64,000 nt of DNA from Cellvibrionaceae bacterium (GTDB lineage Bacteria > Pseudomonadota > Gammaproteobacteria > Pseudomonadales > Cellvibrionaceae), in the NCBI GenBank assembly GCA_021151825.1, contig JAGKWQ010000001.1, positions 310,001 to 374,000 of the forward strand. The letters are read 5' to 3'. The position numbers and the translations under genes were made by a program. Of the stretch, positions 37,292-45,698 are shown piece by piece; the stretch's first letter is position 1; each line of letters starts with the position of its first letter. Below the pieces are notes generated by a model. That model worked only from the letters and a program-made list of their open reading frames with translations, did not search any database and was not told the DNA's origin.

Positions 37292-38419
37292 CTATTTTTG
37301 CGCATCATAAAACTCCACAAGAATTCTATCCACCAATTGCGTAGCGGTAGTGAGATTGCTGGTGTCCGGATTAATCGCACCATCTTTTCCCGAATGATGC
37401 CCCTGCCCTGCAAGCTTCAATAAATAAATCGATTGTTTATCATTGCGATCCACCACGGCTTCGTAAATAACTGAAGGTTGCGCAGAATAACCATCACCGG
37501 AATATACGTCATCATCCGGAAAACGATCACTGGAATAATAAGTATTAAAATCAAACGATTGGTTGATTTCAAAACGAATCCGGAATTGGTCAGGCAGGGC
37601 TGCCAATGATGCGGTTGTTAAGCGAAAATTTTCAGTGATAGTTGCACCGGCATAAGCATCCAATACCGGGGTAGATGCTTCAGGCACCATCGCGCCGTCA
37701 GCAGATTGTAAACCCAGTGCGTGCAAAAACACGGGCAAGGATTCCGGGCGCATTCGCTCATTTTTGCTCGCAGAATCATATTGATAGTCAAAAATTTCAC
37801 CATTATCCGTGTCAGTAACGAGCGGATTATCAGTAAAAACTTGCTGTGGATTTTTGCGGGTTACCTTGGTAGCAAAATTGTTAGCGGCCAATTTGCCGGT
37901 TACATATAACGGCTGGATAAACTGCCCATCCAGGGTCTCTAACCATATTGCGTATTGTGGCCACATAAAAAACGGGCCTTTACGAAATTCAATTGTCAAT
38001 GTTTCTCCCGTTGCGATAGCTGGTTGAACCCGGCGGATTTGGTAAATTTCCTGCTCATCCATAACACCTGCTGTTGCCGCACGCAGTGTTTGCCCCCAAC
38101 GATAAAATTGCATAAAAGGCACAGTCTGGTAATAAACCAAAATCAGCAAGACCGCAAACACGCCAGCACTGCCTAAAGGAACAATATTGATTTTTGAGGT
38201 ACCTGTATTTCTCAGATAACTCTTGAGTGGTTTAAGATTATTTTTAATATGCCATAACAATAACAGCAGCAACCAAAAACCAAAAATGGTATGCAGCAAT
38301 GCCACCAAATCCTGATGAGGCTTTAAGAACATCAGCAGCGATGTAATGAAAAGAATCGTTAAGCCGAGAAAAATAGAAAGGCTGATAAAGCTGCGCCAGC
38401 GAATTTGATTGGAAGCCAT
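37292..38419 (-). CDS. Membrane-anchored protein with N-terminal three-helix (DUF4405-like) region and DUF2271-like periplasmic part
   Basis: 375 residues from the ATG at 38419; a GTG three codons upstream is also possible. Three hydrophobic segments (FISLSIFLGLTILFITSLLMFL, LVALLHTIFGFWLLLLLLWHI, VFAVLLILVYYQTVPFM) with His residues in the second resemble b-type cytochrome-like DUF4405 proteins. The periplasmic C-terminal region (LTIEFRKGPFFMWPQYAIWLETLDGQFIQPLYVTG) resembles DUF2271. A role in redox or membrane processes is inferred. It is followed by the cold-shock/DUF1294 gene on the same strand. Confidence 0.55.
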   Translation of the reverse strand: MASNQIRWRSFISLSIFLGLTILFITSLLMFLKPHQDLVALLHTIFGFWLLLLLLWHIKNNLKPLKSYLRNTGTSKINIVPLGSAGVFAVLLILVYYQTVPFMQFYRWGQTLRAATAGVMDEQEIYQIRRVQPAIATGETLTIEFRKGPFFMWPQYAIWLETLDGQFIQPLYVTGKLAANNFATKVTRKNPQQVFTDNPLVTDTDNGEIFDYQYDSASKNERMRPESLPVFLHALGLQSADGAMVPEASTPVLDAYAGATITENFRLTTASLAALPDQFRIRFEINQSFDFNTYYSSDRFPDDDVYSGDGYSAQPSVIYEAVVDRNDKQSIYLLKLAGQGHHSGKDGAINPDTSNLTTATQLVDRILVEFYDAQK

Positions 38420-38529
38420 AAGGTTCACCCGTTACATAATGTGGGGCTACTTTCTTTGGTGAGCGGGGTTTAAAACCAGTTAAATTTTATAAAACTTTAT
38501 GAAAACAGCTACTTTTTGCAGTGATTCGC

Positions 38530-40008
38530 TTAATTCACAACCAGAGTTGGCAATTCAATCGGCAACTTATGTTTTTCGATCAATGTTTTAAGTTGGTGCC
38601 ATTGCGCACTTAATAAATCATTTCTTTTTTGGGAAGTGTAAAGCTCGATTAATTTAAGGCGAACCAAACTCACACCAATCGGGCAAGCAATTGCTTGATG
38701 ATGACCTAACGCACGCTGATAAGAAATTTCTGCTGCATGCAAATCCCCCGTTTTTAACGCGACATCACCCCACAGAGTTGCAATGTACGCTTGATACAAA
38801 CTATCAAATGCTTCTTCAGCCAGTTCCTGGGCGATAAATAAATGATGGCGTACCTGTTCAATATCGCCCTGTGCCAATTCGGCTCTGGCTAACAAATAAT
38901 AAAATACATAAGTCTTGGAATATTGGCGCTGCTCGGCAACAGCAATAATTTTTTTAGCCTTACTGATCGCTTGCGGCCAATCATGTTGATATTGCACAGA
39001 CTCTATTAACAACTGATAAGCTAAAAAATTATCCGGTTCAATAGTAACAGCCGTATTCAACAGCGCAATCGCTGCATCTAATTGCCCCTGATTCCATTTC
39101 GCCCACGCCTCCGCTACCAGACTGGAATTAAACTCTGCACTCAAATGGGAAAGGTCAAGGCGCGCATCGGTTTTTGTCGCGATAATATTGGCCAGGTTTT
39201 CTACCACTTTATCCAGATGGCTTTCCATAATTACCCCCGAGGTTTGATCCGTGGGCGTAAACAGGCGATACAACAAACGATAGTCATTTACCGACCCCGC
39301 TAATTCCAGATCCACCACCAGACTCGATCCGGAAATTTCAAAAATCCTGTTCGCGAGTTGCACGCGATTATTACCATCAACGCCGGATACTTCCAGCAAA
39401 TGCAATACATAGGGAACATCAAACACTTGCACATTGGAGGATAATTGCAGGGACTGGATAAGCTGGTCCATCATACCCAAGCGAACCCACGACAAACTGG
39501 AACCATCCGTGCGATTTTCAATAGGCAACACCGTAATAATATTTTTTCCAGCGGGTTCGGTTGCCGCATACTGTTTTAACGCGAAAATACCCAACGCACA
39601 TAACAGTGCAACTCCCACGGCTATAACGGTGCTGGGAAGTTTTATCCGCGCACGCACAGATTGTGAAGTAGAAATGGATTCGGGGAGTTGATGCAATTTT
39701 TCAACAGGAATCACCCACGCATAACCTTTGCGCGGATGCGTTTGAATAATATCCAGCGGCGCAAATAATTGGCGTAGCTCGCGAATGGATTGAACCAGCA
39801 CTTGCTCTTCAACCGTGACATCATCCCAGATTTTATTCAGCAGAAGATCTTTTGATAAAACCTGTAACGGATTTTCAAGAAATTGCAGGAGTAGCGAAAA
39901 AGTTTTGGGGCGAACATTAAGGGTTTGTTGCGGCGTAATGATTTGTCTTTGAGTCACGTTAACCGTAAAGCCTTCCAGGCGATACACAATATTATGTTCG
40001 ATTGTCAC
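38530..40008 (-). CDS. CadC/ToxR-like membrane transcriptional regulator with TPR-like periplasmic region
   Basis: 492 residues from the GTG at 40008. The frame continues to an ATG at 40050, but that stretch lies inside a terminator hairpin, so I prefer the GTG; the start remains uncertain. N-terminal winged-helix (about 1-100): EQVLVQSIRELRQLFAPLDIIQTHPRKGYAW. One TM at about 132-150 (LPSTVIAVGVALLCALGIFAL), then a large periplasmic part with TPR-like repeats (VAEAWAKWNQGQLDAAIALLNTAV). Such regulators sense periplasmic or membrane signals. The gene lies after the yqhA-like gene on the same strand. Confidence 0.75.
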   Translation of the reverse strand: MTIEHNIVYRLEGFTVNVTQRQIITPQQTLNVRPKTFSLLLQFLENPLQVLSKDLLLNKIWDDVTVEEQVLVQSIRELRQLFAPLDIIQTHPRKGYAWVIPVEKLHQLPESISTSQSVRARIKLPSTVIAVGVALLCALGIFALKQYAATEPAGKNIITVLPIENRTDGSSLSWVRLGMMDQLIQSLQLSSNVQVFDVPYVLHLLEVSGVDGNNRVQLANRIFEISGSSLVVDLELAGSVNDYRLLYRLFTPTDQTSGVIMESHLDKVVENLANIIATKTDARLDLSHLSAEFNSSLVAEAWAKWNQGQLDAAIALLNTAVTIEPDNFLAYQLLIESVQYQHDWPQAISKAKKIIAVAEQRQYSKTYVFYYLLARAELAQGDIEQVRHHLFIAQELAEEAFDSLYQAYIATLWGDVALKTGDLHAAEISYQRALGHHQAIACPIGVSLVRLKLIELYTSQKRNDLLSAQWHQLKTLIEKHKLPIELPTLVVN

Positions 40009-40036
40009 ATCCTTTACCCGGAAGAAAAAATGAATA

Positions 40037-40064
40037 ATAAGGAGCAGCATTTGCCGCTCCTTAT
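40037..40064 (-). terminator. Terminator of the UPF0114 gene
   Basis: ATAAGGAGC (40037-40045) pairs with GCTCCTTAT (40056-40064) over a 10-base loop; on the minus strand a T-rich run follows. It starts 7 bases past the stop at 40071. An SD-like AAGGAG and an ATG inside it explain the longer frame of the next gene. Confidence 0.75.
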
Positions 40065-40070
40065 CATGTA

Positions 40071-40682
40071 TTAATGGTGCGACGCTTTAGCGCTGGAACT
40101 CACTTTTTGCATTAGCCAATCGGTATAGGCAATACCAATTGCGGAAGCAATAAAGGCCATATGAATAATCGTTTGCCACATTACCCCGGTTTCAGTGATA
40201 CGTGCGCACGCATCGGGTTTGCCGGCAAATTGTTTTAACTTCATCAACTCTTCGCAAGGAATTCCAATATAACCCGCTTCAATAAAAGTCTTGAGCAGGT
40301 GAATCGAAGAGATGCCGATAATTGCCATCGCTAATTTTACTTTTAATACAGTGGCGTTCACGTGACTTAACCATTCAGGTTGATCTGGATGATTGTTCAG
40401 GCGCAAACGGGATACAAATGTTTCATATCCGCCAACAATGACCATTACTAATAGATTGGAGATCATCACAACATCAATTAATCCAAGAACGATCAGCATA
40501 ATTTGCTGTTCGCCCATATCACCAACATCGGTCACCAGATGCGTCAGCTCTTTAAGAAACAGATATACATAGGCGCATTGGGCAACAATTAAACCCAAAT
40601 ACAATGGTAACTGTAGCCAGCGCGAGCTAAAAATCAGCTTGGGGAAAATATTCATGGAGTTCGGTTCTTTTACATCGCTCAT
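40071..40682 (-). CDS. UPF0114 (YqhA-like) integral membrane protein
   Basis: 203 residues, matching the UPF0114/YqhA family in length and layout: N-terminal IFSSRWLQLPLYLGLIVAQ, IMLIVLGLIDVVMISNLLVMVIVGGYETFVS, LKVKLAMAIIGISSIHLLKTFI, and a final helix (IIHMAFIASAIGIAYTDWL). About four TM helices. Function unknown. It lies 95 bases downstream of moeB on the same strand and is followed by its own terminator, so it may form a separate unit. Confidence 0.9.
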   Translation of the reverse strand: MSDVKEPNSMNIFPKLIFSSRWLQLPLYLGLIVAQCAYVYLFLKELTHLVTDVGDMGEQQIMLIVLGLIDVVMISNLLVMVIVGGYETFVSRLRLNNHPDQPEWLSHVNATVLKVKLAMAIIGISSIHLLKTFIEAGYIGIPCEELMKLKQFAGKPDACARITETGVMWQTIIHMAFIASAIGIAYTDWLMQKVSSSAKASHH

Positions 40683-40777
40683 GGATATACCTATTTAAAA
40701 AGATTAATTACAAAAAATTGCGTCAATACTAATTAGCCAGGCCATCAAAACACAAGAGGTTTATCTGGCAAGTTTGG

Positions 40778-41521
40778 TTAAGGTGCCCCACATACGGGGC
40801 ACTGGTGATCTCTGGGTAATTTCATTTCCCGCCATTGCATATGGCGCGCATCCAATAACAATAAGCGGCCGGTCAAACCGGTACCAAAACCGCAAATCAA
40901 TTTGATGGTTTCCAGCGCTTGCATAGATCCGATAATTCCGACCAACGGCGCAAGCACACCATTAGCTGCACAGGTTGCATCGTCGCTATCTTCTTCATAT
41001 AAGCAGCGATAACAAGGGCTGAATTCAGTGCGCGCATCAAATACCGCAACCTGCCCTTCCAAACGGATTGCCGCACCCGACACCAGCGGCACTTTCGCAG
41101 CGACACAAGCGGCATTAATCGCAAACCGTGTGGCGAAATTATCGGTGCAATCAACCACTACATCAGCACGATTGATTTGTTCAGCAAGGTTTTCAGCATC
41201 AAGAATTGTTTCGATACAATCGATAGCAATATCCGGATTTAATTCGCGCAAGCTCTGCGCCGCAGACACGGCTTTGTTCACACCAATACGTGCATTAGTA
41301 TGCGCGATTTGTCGTTGCAAATTGGTTAAATCTACCGCATCAAAATCTGCCAACACCAAATGCCCGACACCCGCGGCGGCAAGATACATTGCCGCCGGTG
41401 ATCCCAAACCACCAAGCCCAATAATTAACACGCGTGCTGCCAATAATTTTTCCTGCCCGTCGATATCGACATCAGGCAGCATTATCTGGCGCGAGTAACG
41501 CAGAAGTTGTTCGTCGTTCAC
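40778..41521 (-). CDS. moeB: Molybdopterin-synthase adenylyltransferase (MoeB/ThiF family)
   Basis: 247 residues, usual for MoeB. It activates the C-terminal Gly of MoaD (or a ThiS-like partner) by adenylation. Seen: nucleotide site GLGGLGSPAAMYLAAAGVG, DFDAVDLTNLQRQ, the DATCAANGVLAPLVGIIG segment, and two Cys pairs (CYRC and CPVC) that bind structural zinc. The start overlaps the prmC stop by 4 bases. The partner carrier protein is not in this window, so MoeB versus a ThiF-like role is open. Confidence 0.88.
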   Translation of the reverse strand: MNDEQLLRYSRQIMLPDVDIDGQEKLLAARVLIIGLGGLGSPAAMYLAAAGVGHLVLADFDAVDLTNLQRQIAHTNARIGVNKAVSAAQSLRELNPDIAIDCIETILDAENLAEQINRADVVVDCTDNFATRFAINAACVAAKVPLVSGAAIRLEGQVAVFDARTEFSPCYRCLYEEDSDDATCAANGVLAPLVGIIGSMQALETIKLICGFGTGLTGRLLLLDARHMQWREMKLPRDHQCPVCGAP

Positions 41522-42408
41522 ACTGACTCCTGTGATTTTTTACCTGGATTTTTTATCAACGCTTTTTTACCAAAAGAAATACGCTCATTTCCACCAAGGT
41601 CGCGACGGGTTTCTACTGCAACAAATCCATTCACACACAATAACTCCCGCACCGCTTCACTTTGATCATAACCATGTTCCAGCAACAACCATCCATCGTT
41701 GCGCAAATAATCCCAGCTCTCGCGAATAATTAATTCGATATCCGCCAAACCGTGATTATCCGCAATCAATGCCGAGCGCGGCTCAAAGCGGACATCACCT
41801 TGATCGAGATGCGGATCCTGTGGATCAATGTAAGGAGGATTACTGACAATCACATCAAAGTCACGCAATTCGATTTGCGAAAACCAATCGCTTTGTTGAA
41901 CGTTCACGTGATTAAAATATAATTGCTTTCGATTTTTTTCAGCCAAGGCAACCGCATCGACAGATTTATCCACCCCCAGCAATTGCCAGTGTGGTTTTTC
42001 ACTTGCAAGCGCTAACACAATTGCACCGGTGCCGGTTCCCAAATCGAGGCAATTCCGCACCTGGTCCGGTTTATCTTGCGCAAATAATTCCAATGTGATT
42101 TCCACAAGCAACTCGGTATCCGGGCGTGGAATCAACGTCGAATTATTGACCGCCAATGGCAGCGACCAAAACTCACGCTTACCAATAATATGGGCGATAG
42201 GCTCGCCATTTTTACGGCGCTGAAAAAAATCGTTAAACAATACGTGCTGCTCTTCGCCCAATATTTTATCGGGCCAGGTAAAAAGCCAGGTACGATTTTT
42301 TTGCAGGATATGGCAAAGAATAATTTCAATATCGAGGCGGGCTGAATCGCTAGTCGATTCCAATTCGCTTGCACGCTGTAAACATTGCACAACGGTGATA
42401 TTGTTCAT
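41518..42408 (-). CDS. prmC: Peptide chain release factor N5-glutamine methyltransferase
   Basis: 296 residues. PrmC methylates the Gln of the GGQ motif in RF1/RF2. The SAM site LDLGTGTGAIVLAL and the catalytic NPPY motif (VSNPPYIDPQD) are visible; the N-terminal part (about 1-90) is the helical substrate domain. It follows prfA in transcription order but is separated from it by a 32-base-pair hairpin (42420-42498), and overlaps moeB by 4 bases. Confidence 0.95.
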   Translation of the reverse strand: MNNITVVQCLQRASELESTSDSARLDIEIILCHILQKNRTWLFTWPDKILGEEQHVLFNDFFQRRKNGEPIAHIIGKREFWSLPLAVNNSTLIPRPDTELLVEITLELFAQDKPDQVRNCLDLGTGTGAIVLALASEKPHWQLLGVDKSVDAVALAEKNRKQLYFNHVNVQQSDWFSQIELRDFDVIVSNPPYIDPQDPHLDQGDVRFEPRSALIADNHGLADIELIIRESWDYLRNDGWLLLEHGYDQSEAVRELLCVNGFVAVETRRDLGGNERISFGKKALIKNPGKKSQESV

Positions 42409-42419
42409 AGGGGAGTCAC

Positions 42420-42498
42420 GTAGGTTGCTGGTGAGGAACGAACCGCAACATGTAATCTGGCTCAGAATGTTGCGGTTCGTTCCTCACCAGCAACCTAC
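42420..42498. repeat. Perfect 32-bp inverted repeat between prfA and prmC
   Basis: The arm 42420-42451 (begins GTAGGTTGCTGG) is exactly complementary to 42467-42498 with a 15-base loop. It has no T tract and is far longer than a normal terminator. The ends (GTAGGTTG...CAACCTAC) resemble palindromic repeats dispersed in many proteobacterial genomes. I read it as a palindromic repetitive element or non-autonomous insertion inside the hemA-prfA-prmC-moeB operon. Confidence 0.85.
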
Positions 42499-42517
42499 AT
42501 AGATACAAATATAAAAA

Positions 42518-43600
42518 TTAATCCGCAATCGCCGCCAATTGATCCGCCTGGTATTCATGTGCAAGTGGGTCAACGACTGGATTTAAATCGCCTTGCATAA
42601 TTGCATCCAGCGAATACAACGTGAGGTTGATACGGTGATCTGTCACACGACCTTGCGGATAATTGTACGTGCGAATACGTTCCGAACGATCACCGGAACC
42701 AACCAGATTGCGACGTTCATCGGCCATGGATTTATGCGCGGCATCTTCCTGCATGGTTTTTAATTTGGTTGCCAGCAAACTCATCGCGCGTGCGCGGTTT
42801 TTGTGTTGCGAACGCTCGTCCTGGCACTCCACCACCAAACCGGTTGGCAAATGCACGATACGAATTGCAGAATCGGTTTTGTTAACGTGCTGCCCACCGG
42901 CGCCGGATGCGCGAAAAGTATCGATGCGCAAATCCGCTTTATTGATATTCACTTCTTCCAACTCATCCGCTTCCGGCATTACCGCCACTGTGCAAGCAGA
43001 AGTATGGATTCGCCCCTGCGATTCAGTTTCAGGCACACGTTGCACACGGTGCGCACCGGATTCAAATTTTAATTTTGAATACACGCCCTGCCCGCTCACC
43101 AGCGTAATAATTTCTTTAAAGCCACCGTGCTCACCTTCATTCTGGCTCAACACTTCAACACGCCAACCTTGCGTTTCCGCGTAACGGGAATACATGCGGA
43201 ATAAATCGCCGGAGAAAATTGCCGCCTCATCACCACCGGTGCCGGCGCGAATTTCGAGGTAACAGTTTTTCTCGTCATTGGGATCTTTCGGCAGCAATAA
43301 TTTTTGCAAATCCAGCTGCATTGGCTCAAGTCGCGTTTCGCACTCTTTTAATTCTTCCTCAGCCATTTCTTTCATATCGTCATCGCCATCCACCAGCAGG
43401 TGTTTGGCTTCTTCGATATCAGCGAGCAATTGCAAATAACCCTGATAACCTTGTACTACGGGTTCCAGCTCAGCGTACTCTTTGGAGAGGTCGCGGAATT
43501 TATTCTGGTTGTTAATCACCTCGGATTCAGATAGCAGTGCACTAACTTCTTCGTAACGCTCTTTCAGGCGATCCAGCTTTTCTAAAATAGACGCTTTCAT
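42518..43600 (-). CDS. prfA: Peptide chain release factor 1
   Basis: 360 residues, same as E. coli RF1. It reads UAA/UAG in the ribosomal A site and triggers peptide release. The GGQ loop (GAGGQHVNKTDSAIRI), the SGAHRVQRVPETESQGRIHTSA segment and the N-terminal coiled region are present. It overlaps hemA by 4 bases (coupling) and precedes prmC, which modifies its Gln. Confidence 0.97.
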   Translation of the reverse strand: MKASILEKLDRLKERYEEVSALLSESEVINNQNKFRDLSKEYAELEPVVQGYQGYLQLLADIEEAKHLLVDGDDDMKEMAEEELKECETRLEPMQLDLQKLLLPKDPNDEKNCYLEIRAGTGGDEAAIFSGDLFRMYSRYAETQGWRVEVLSQNEGEHGGFKEIITLVSGQGVYSKLKFESGAHRVQRVPETESQGRIHTSACTVAVMPEADELEEVNINKADLRIDTFRASGAGGQHVNKTDSAIRIVHLPTGLVVECQDERSQHKNRARAMSLLATKLKTMQEDAAHKSMADERRNLVGSGDRSERIRTYNYPQGRVTDHRINLTLYSLDAIMQGDLNPVVDPLAHEYQADQLAAIAD

Positions 43601-44925
43601 TGGGGCTCACTTGCATCGTTGCTGCTACCAGCAACGGGGTTAACAGATTCTTTTGGGGTAAGCGGCAGGTCAGTAGTCAGCGACAGATCAAATAATTCTT
43701 GCGCGACTTGCAGCACGTGATGGCGGGAACCGGCACTCGCTTCTTTTAATACCGCCGTGGGCGAATGAATTAATTTGTTGGTCAGGTTGCGCGCCAGCTG
43801 TTGTAAAACTTGCTCGGGATTTGCACCGGATTGCAAAGTACGCAGCGCTTTTTGCAATTCGGCGTCACGCATTTGCTCTGCTTTCTGGCGATAGGCTTTT
43901 ACCGTTTCCACCGCATTAAGGGCGCGCTGGTGCCGCAAAAACTGTTCGACACCTTCATTGATAATTTCTTCGGCCTGGTCCGCAGCCGCAACGCGGGATT
44001 TTTTGTTTTCATCGATTACCGCGTGCAGATCATCCACGGTATACAAATACACATCGTCCAGTTCACCCACTTGCTCTTCAATATCGCGCGGTACGGCGAT
44101 ATCGAGCATAAACATCGGTTTGTGTTTGCGTTTTTTCAACGCGGATTCCACAGCGCCTTTACCCAATAACGGTAATTGGCTCGCGGTAGAGGAAATGACG
44201 ATATCGGCACGATGTAATTGCTCGGGAATATCCGCCAGCAAAATCGCTTCGCCGCTAAATTCATTCGCCAATCGTTGAGCGCGATCCAACGTACGGTTAG
44301 CCACAATAATGTGCTTGATCCCTTGCTCGGCCAAATGGCGAGCGACCAACTCGATAGTTTCACCTGCACCAATAAGCAGCGCGGTGTCTTGCTTGAGATT
44401 GGAGAAAATTTGTTGCGCCAGGCTGACAGCGGCATAGGCAACCGATACCGGGTTTTCGCCAATCGCCGTTTCAGTACGGACACGCTTTGCAATGTTGAAA
44501 ACCTGCTGAAAAGTGGCGTGCAACTCTGCCCCCAACGTCCCCGCTTCTTTTGCCGATGCGAATGCCGATTTCATTTGGCCCAAAATTTGCGGTTCGCCCA
44601 GTACCAATGAGTCCAGACCGCCGGCCACTTTCATCATATGGCGCACCGCTTCCTGGTCCTGGTAGCAGTAATAACTTTTGGCGAGGTCGTCGGCTTCAAT
44701 CGCGGTATGGCTGACTAACCAGGCCTGGATCGTCGCAGCATCGTTCTCACTGTTGGCATAAATTTCGGTGCGATTGCACGTCGATAGGATTGCCACCTCT
44801 GCCAAACCCGCATGGGCGCAGGCTTCCTGCATGGCGGAGTGCAAGTTTTCCGGCGCAAACGCAACCCGCTCGCGCAAGGCAAGGGGAGCAGTAGTATGGT
44901 TGATACCGAAAGCTAACAGGGTCAT
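43597..44925 (-). CDS. hemA: Glutamyl-tRNA reductase
   Basis: 442 residues. It reduces glutamyl-tRNA to glutamate-1-semialdehyde, the first committed step of tetrapyrrole synthesis. Seen: the catalytic-Cys motif STCNRTEIYA, GLDSLVLGEPQILGQMK, the NADPH-binding LLIGAGETIELVARHL, and the C-terminal dimerisation helices. It is first in the hemA-prfA-prmC-moeB series and divergent from the exonuclease gene. An N-terminal degradation signal, as in enterobacteria, cannot be read here. Confidence 0.97.
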   Translation of the reverse strand: MTLLAFGINHTTAPLALRERVAFAPENLHSAMQEACAHAGLAEVAILSTCNRTEIYANSENDAATIQAWLVSHTAIEADDLAKSYYCYQDQEAVRHMMKVAGGLDSLVLGEPQILGQMKSAFASAKEAGTLGAELHATFQQVFNIAKRVRTETAIGENPVSVAYAAVSLAQQIFSNLKQDTALLIGAGETIELVARHLAEQGIKHIIVANRTLDRAQRLANEFSGEAILLADIPEQLHRADIVISSTASQLPLLGKGAVESALKKRKHKPMFMLDIAVPRDIEEQVGELDDVYLYTVDDLHAVIDENKKSRVAAADQAEEIINEGVEQFLRHQRALNAVETVKAYRQKAEQMRDAELQKALRTLQSGANPEQVLQQLARNLTNKLIHSPTAVLKEASAGSRHHVLQVAQELFDLSLTTDLPLTPKESVNPVAGSSNDASEPQ

Positions 44926-45108
44926 GGATGGCGCTGGTTGTTAGGAAGGCCGGTATTGTCCGGTCAAGGGCGCGGTGTGACAAGAGGCAAGCTCATATTC
45001 CTGTCATAAAGCGGGTTTATTAAGGCACTTTTTATTATCTCTTTAAGTTGGCGCGGCTTTTTGCTTGTCCGCCTATACTCAAACGCAATATCGGAGAAAA
45101 GATGCATT

Positions 45109-45642
45109 ATGCGTAGACACGGCTGCCCAACCATTATCGATATAGAAGCGTCAGGCTTCGGCTCGCGCAGTTATCCTATTGAAATTGGAGTGGTTAAAAG
45201 CAGCGGCGAACGTTACTGCGCCTTGATTCGCCCGGAACCCGACTGGGAACATTGGTGCGATAACGCCCAGACCGTGCATGGCATTTCACGCCAGCTTATC
45301 GAGTCGCGAGGCCGGTGCCCTAAAGAAATTTGTGCCGAACTCAACCAGTTTTTGGGGGAAATCACGGCTTATAGTGATGCCTGGATTCACGATAGCCCCT
45401 GGCTAAACCGGCTATTTTTCGCGGCGCGAATCTATCCCTGCTTCCATCTTAGCCCAATAGAAATGATTGCGAGCGAAGCGCAACTTCTGGCATGGGACGA
45501 TGCCAAAAAACGCCTGGCAAAACAACTGGATATAAAACGTCATCGCGCCAGCGGTGATGCTTATTTGATCCAGCAGACTTATCTTTATACCCGGAATCTC
45601 ATAGATACCTATCCTGCACTGGCGAGGCGCACCGGACTTTAA
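45109..45642 (+). CDS. DEDDh-type 3'-5' exonuclease (DnaQ/RNase T-like)
   Basis: 177 residues from the ATG at 45109 (MRRHGCPTIID); GGAG lies about 12 bases upstream, a long spacing, and the frame opens earlier at 45061. Exo I (IIDIEASGFGSRSYPIEIGVV, Asp and Glu), exo II (YSDAWIHDSPWLNRL) and exo III (KRHRASGDAYLI, His and Asp) match the DEDDh family. It is unlike a full DNA polymerase epsilon subunit (shorter). Substrate unknown. It lies between hemA (divergent) and the TPR lipoprotein gene. Confidence 0.78.
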   Translation: MRRHGCPTIIDIEASGFGSRSYPIEIGVVKSSGERYCALIRPEPDWEHWCDNAQTVHGISRQLIESRGRCPKEICAELNQFLGEITAYSDAWIHDSPWLNRLFFAARIYPCFHLSPIEMIASEAQLLAWDDAKKRLAKQLDIKRHRASGDAYLIQQTYLYTRNLIDTYPALARRTGL

Positions 45643-45698
45643 TATGATGGCTGGCCGTGCTGCCTTTCAGCACGAAGCTAATCTCGCACCGGTTGAGC

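Noticed and set aside
42663..43184. Plus-strand frame of 173 codons opposite prfA
   Set aside because: Lies entirely over the conserved RF1 gene; Cys/Ser-rich and without family features.
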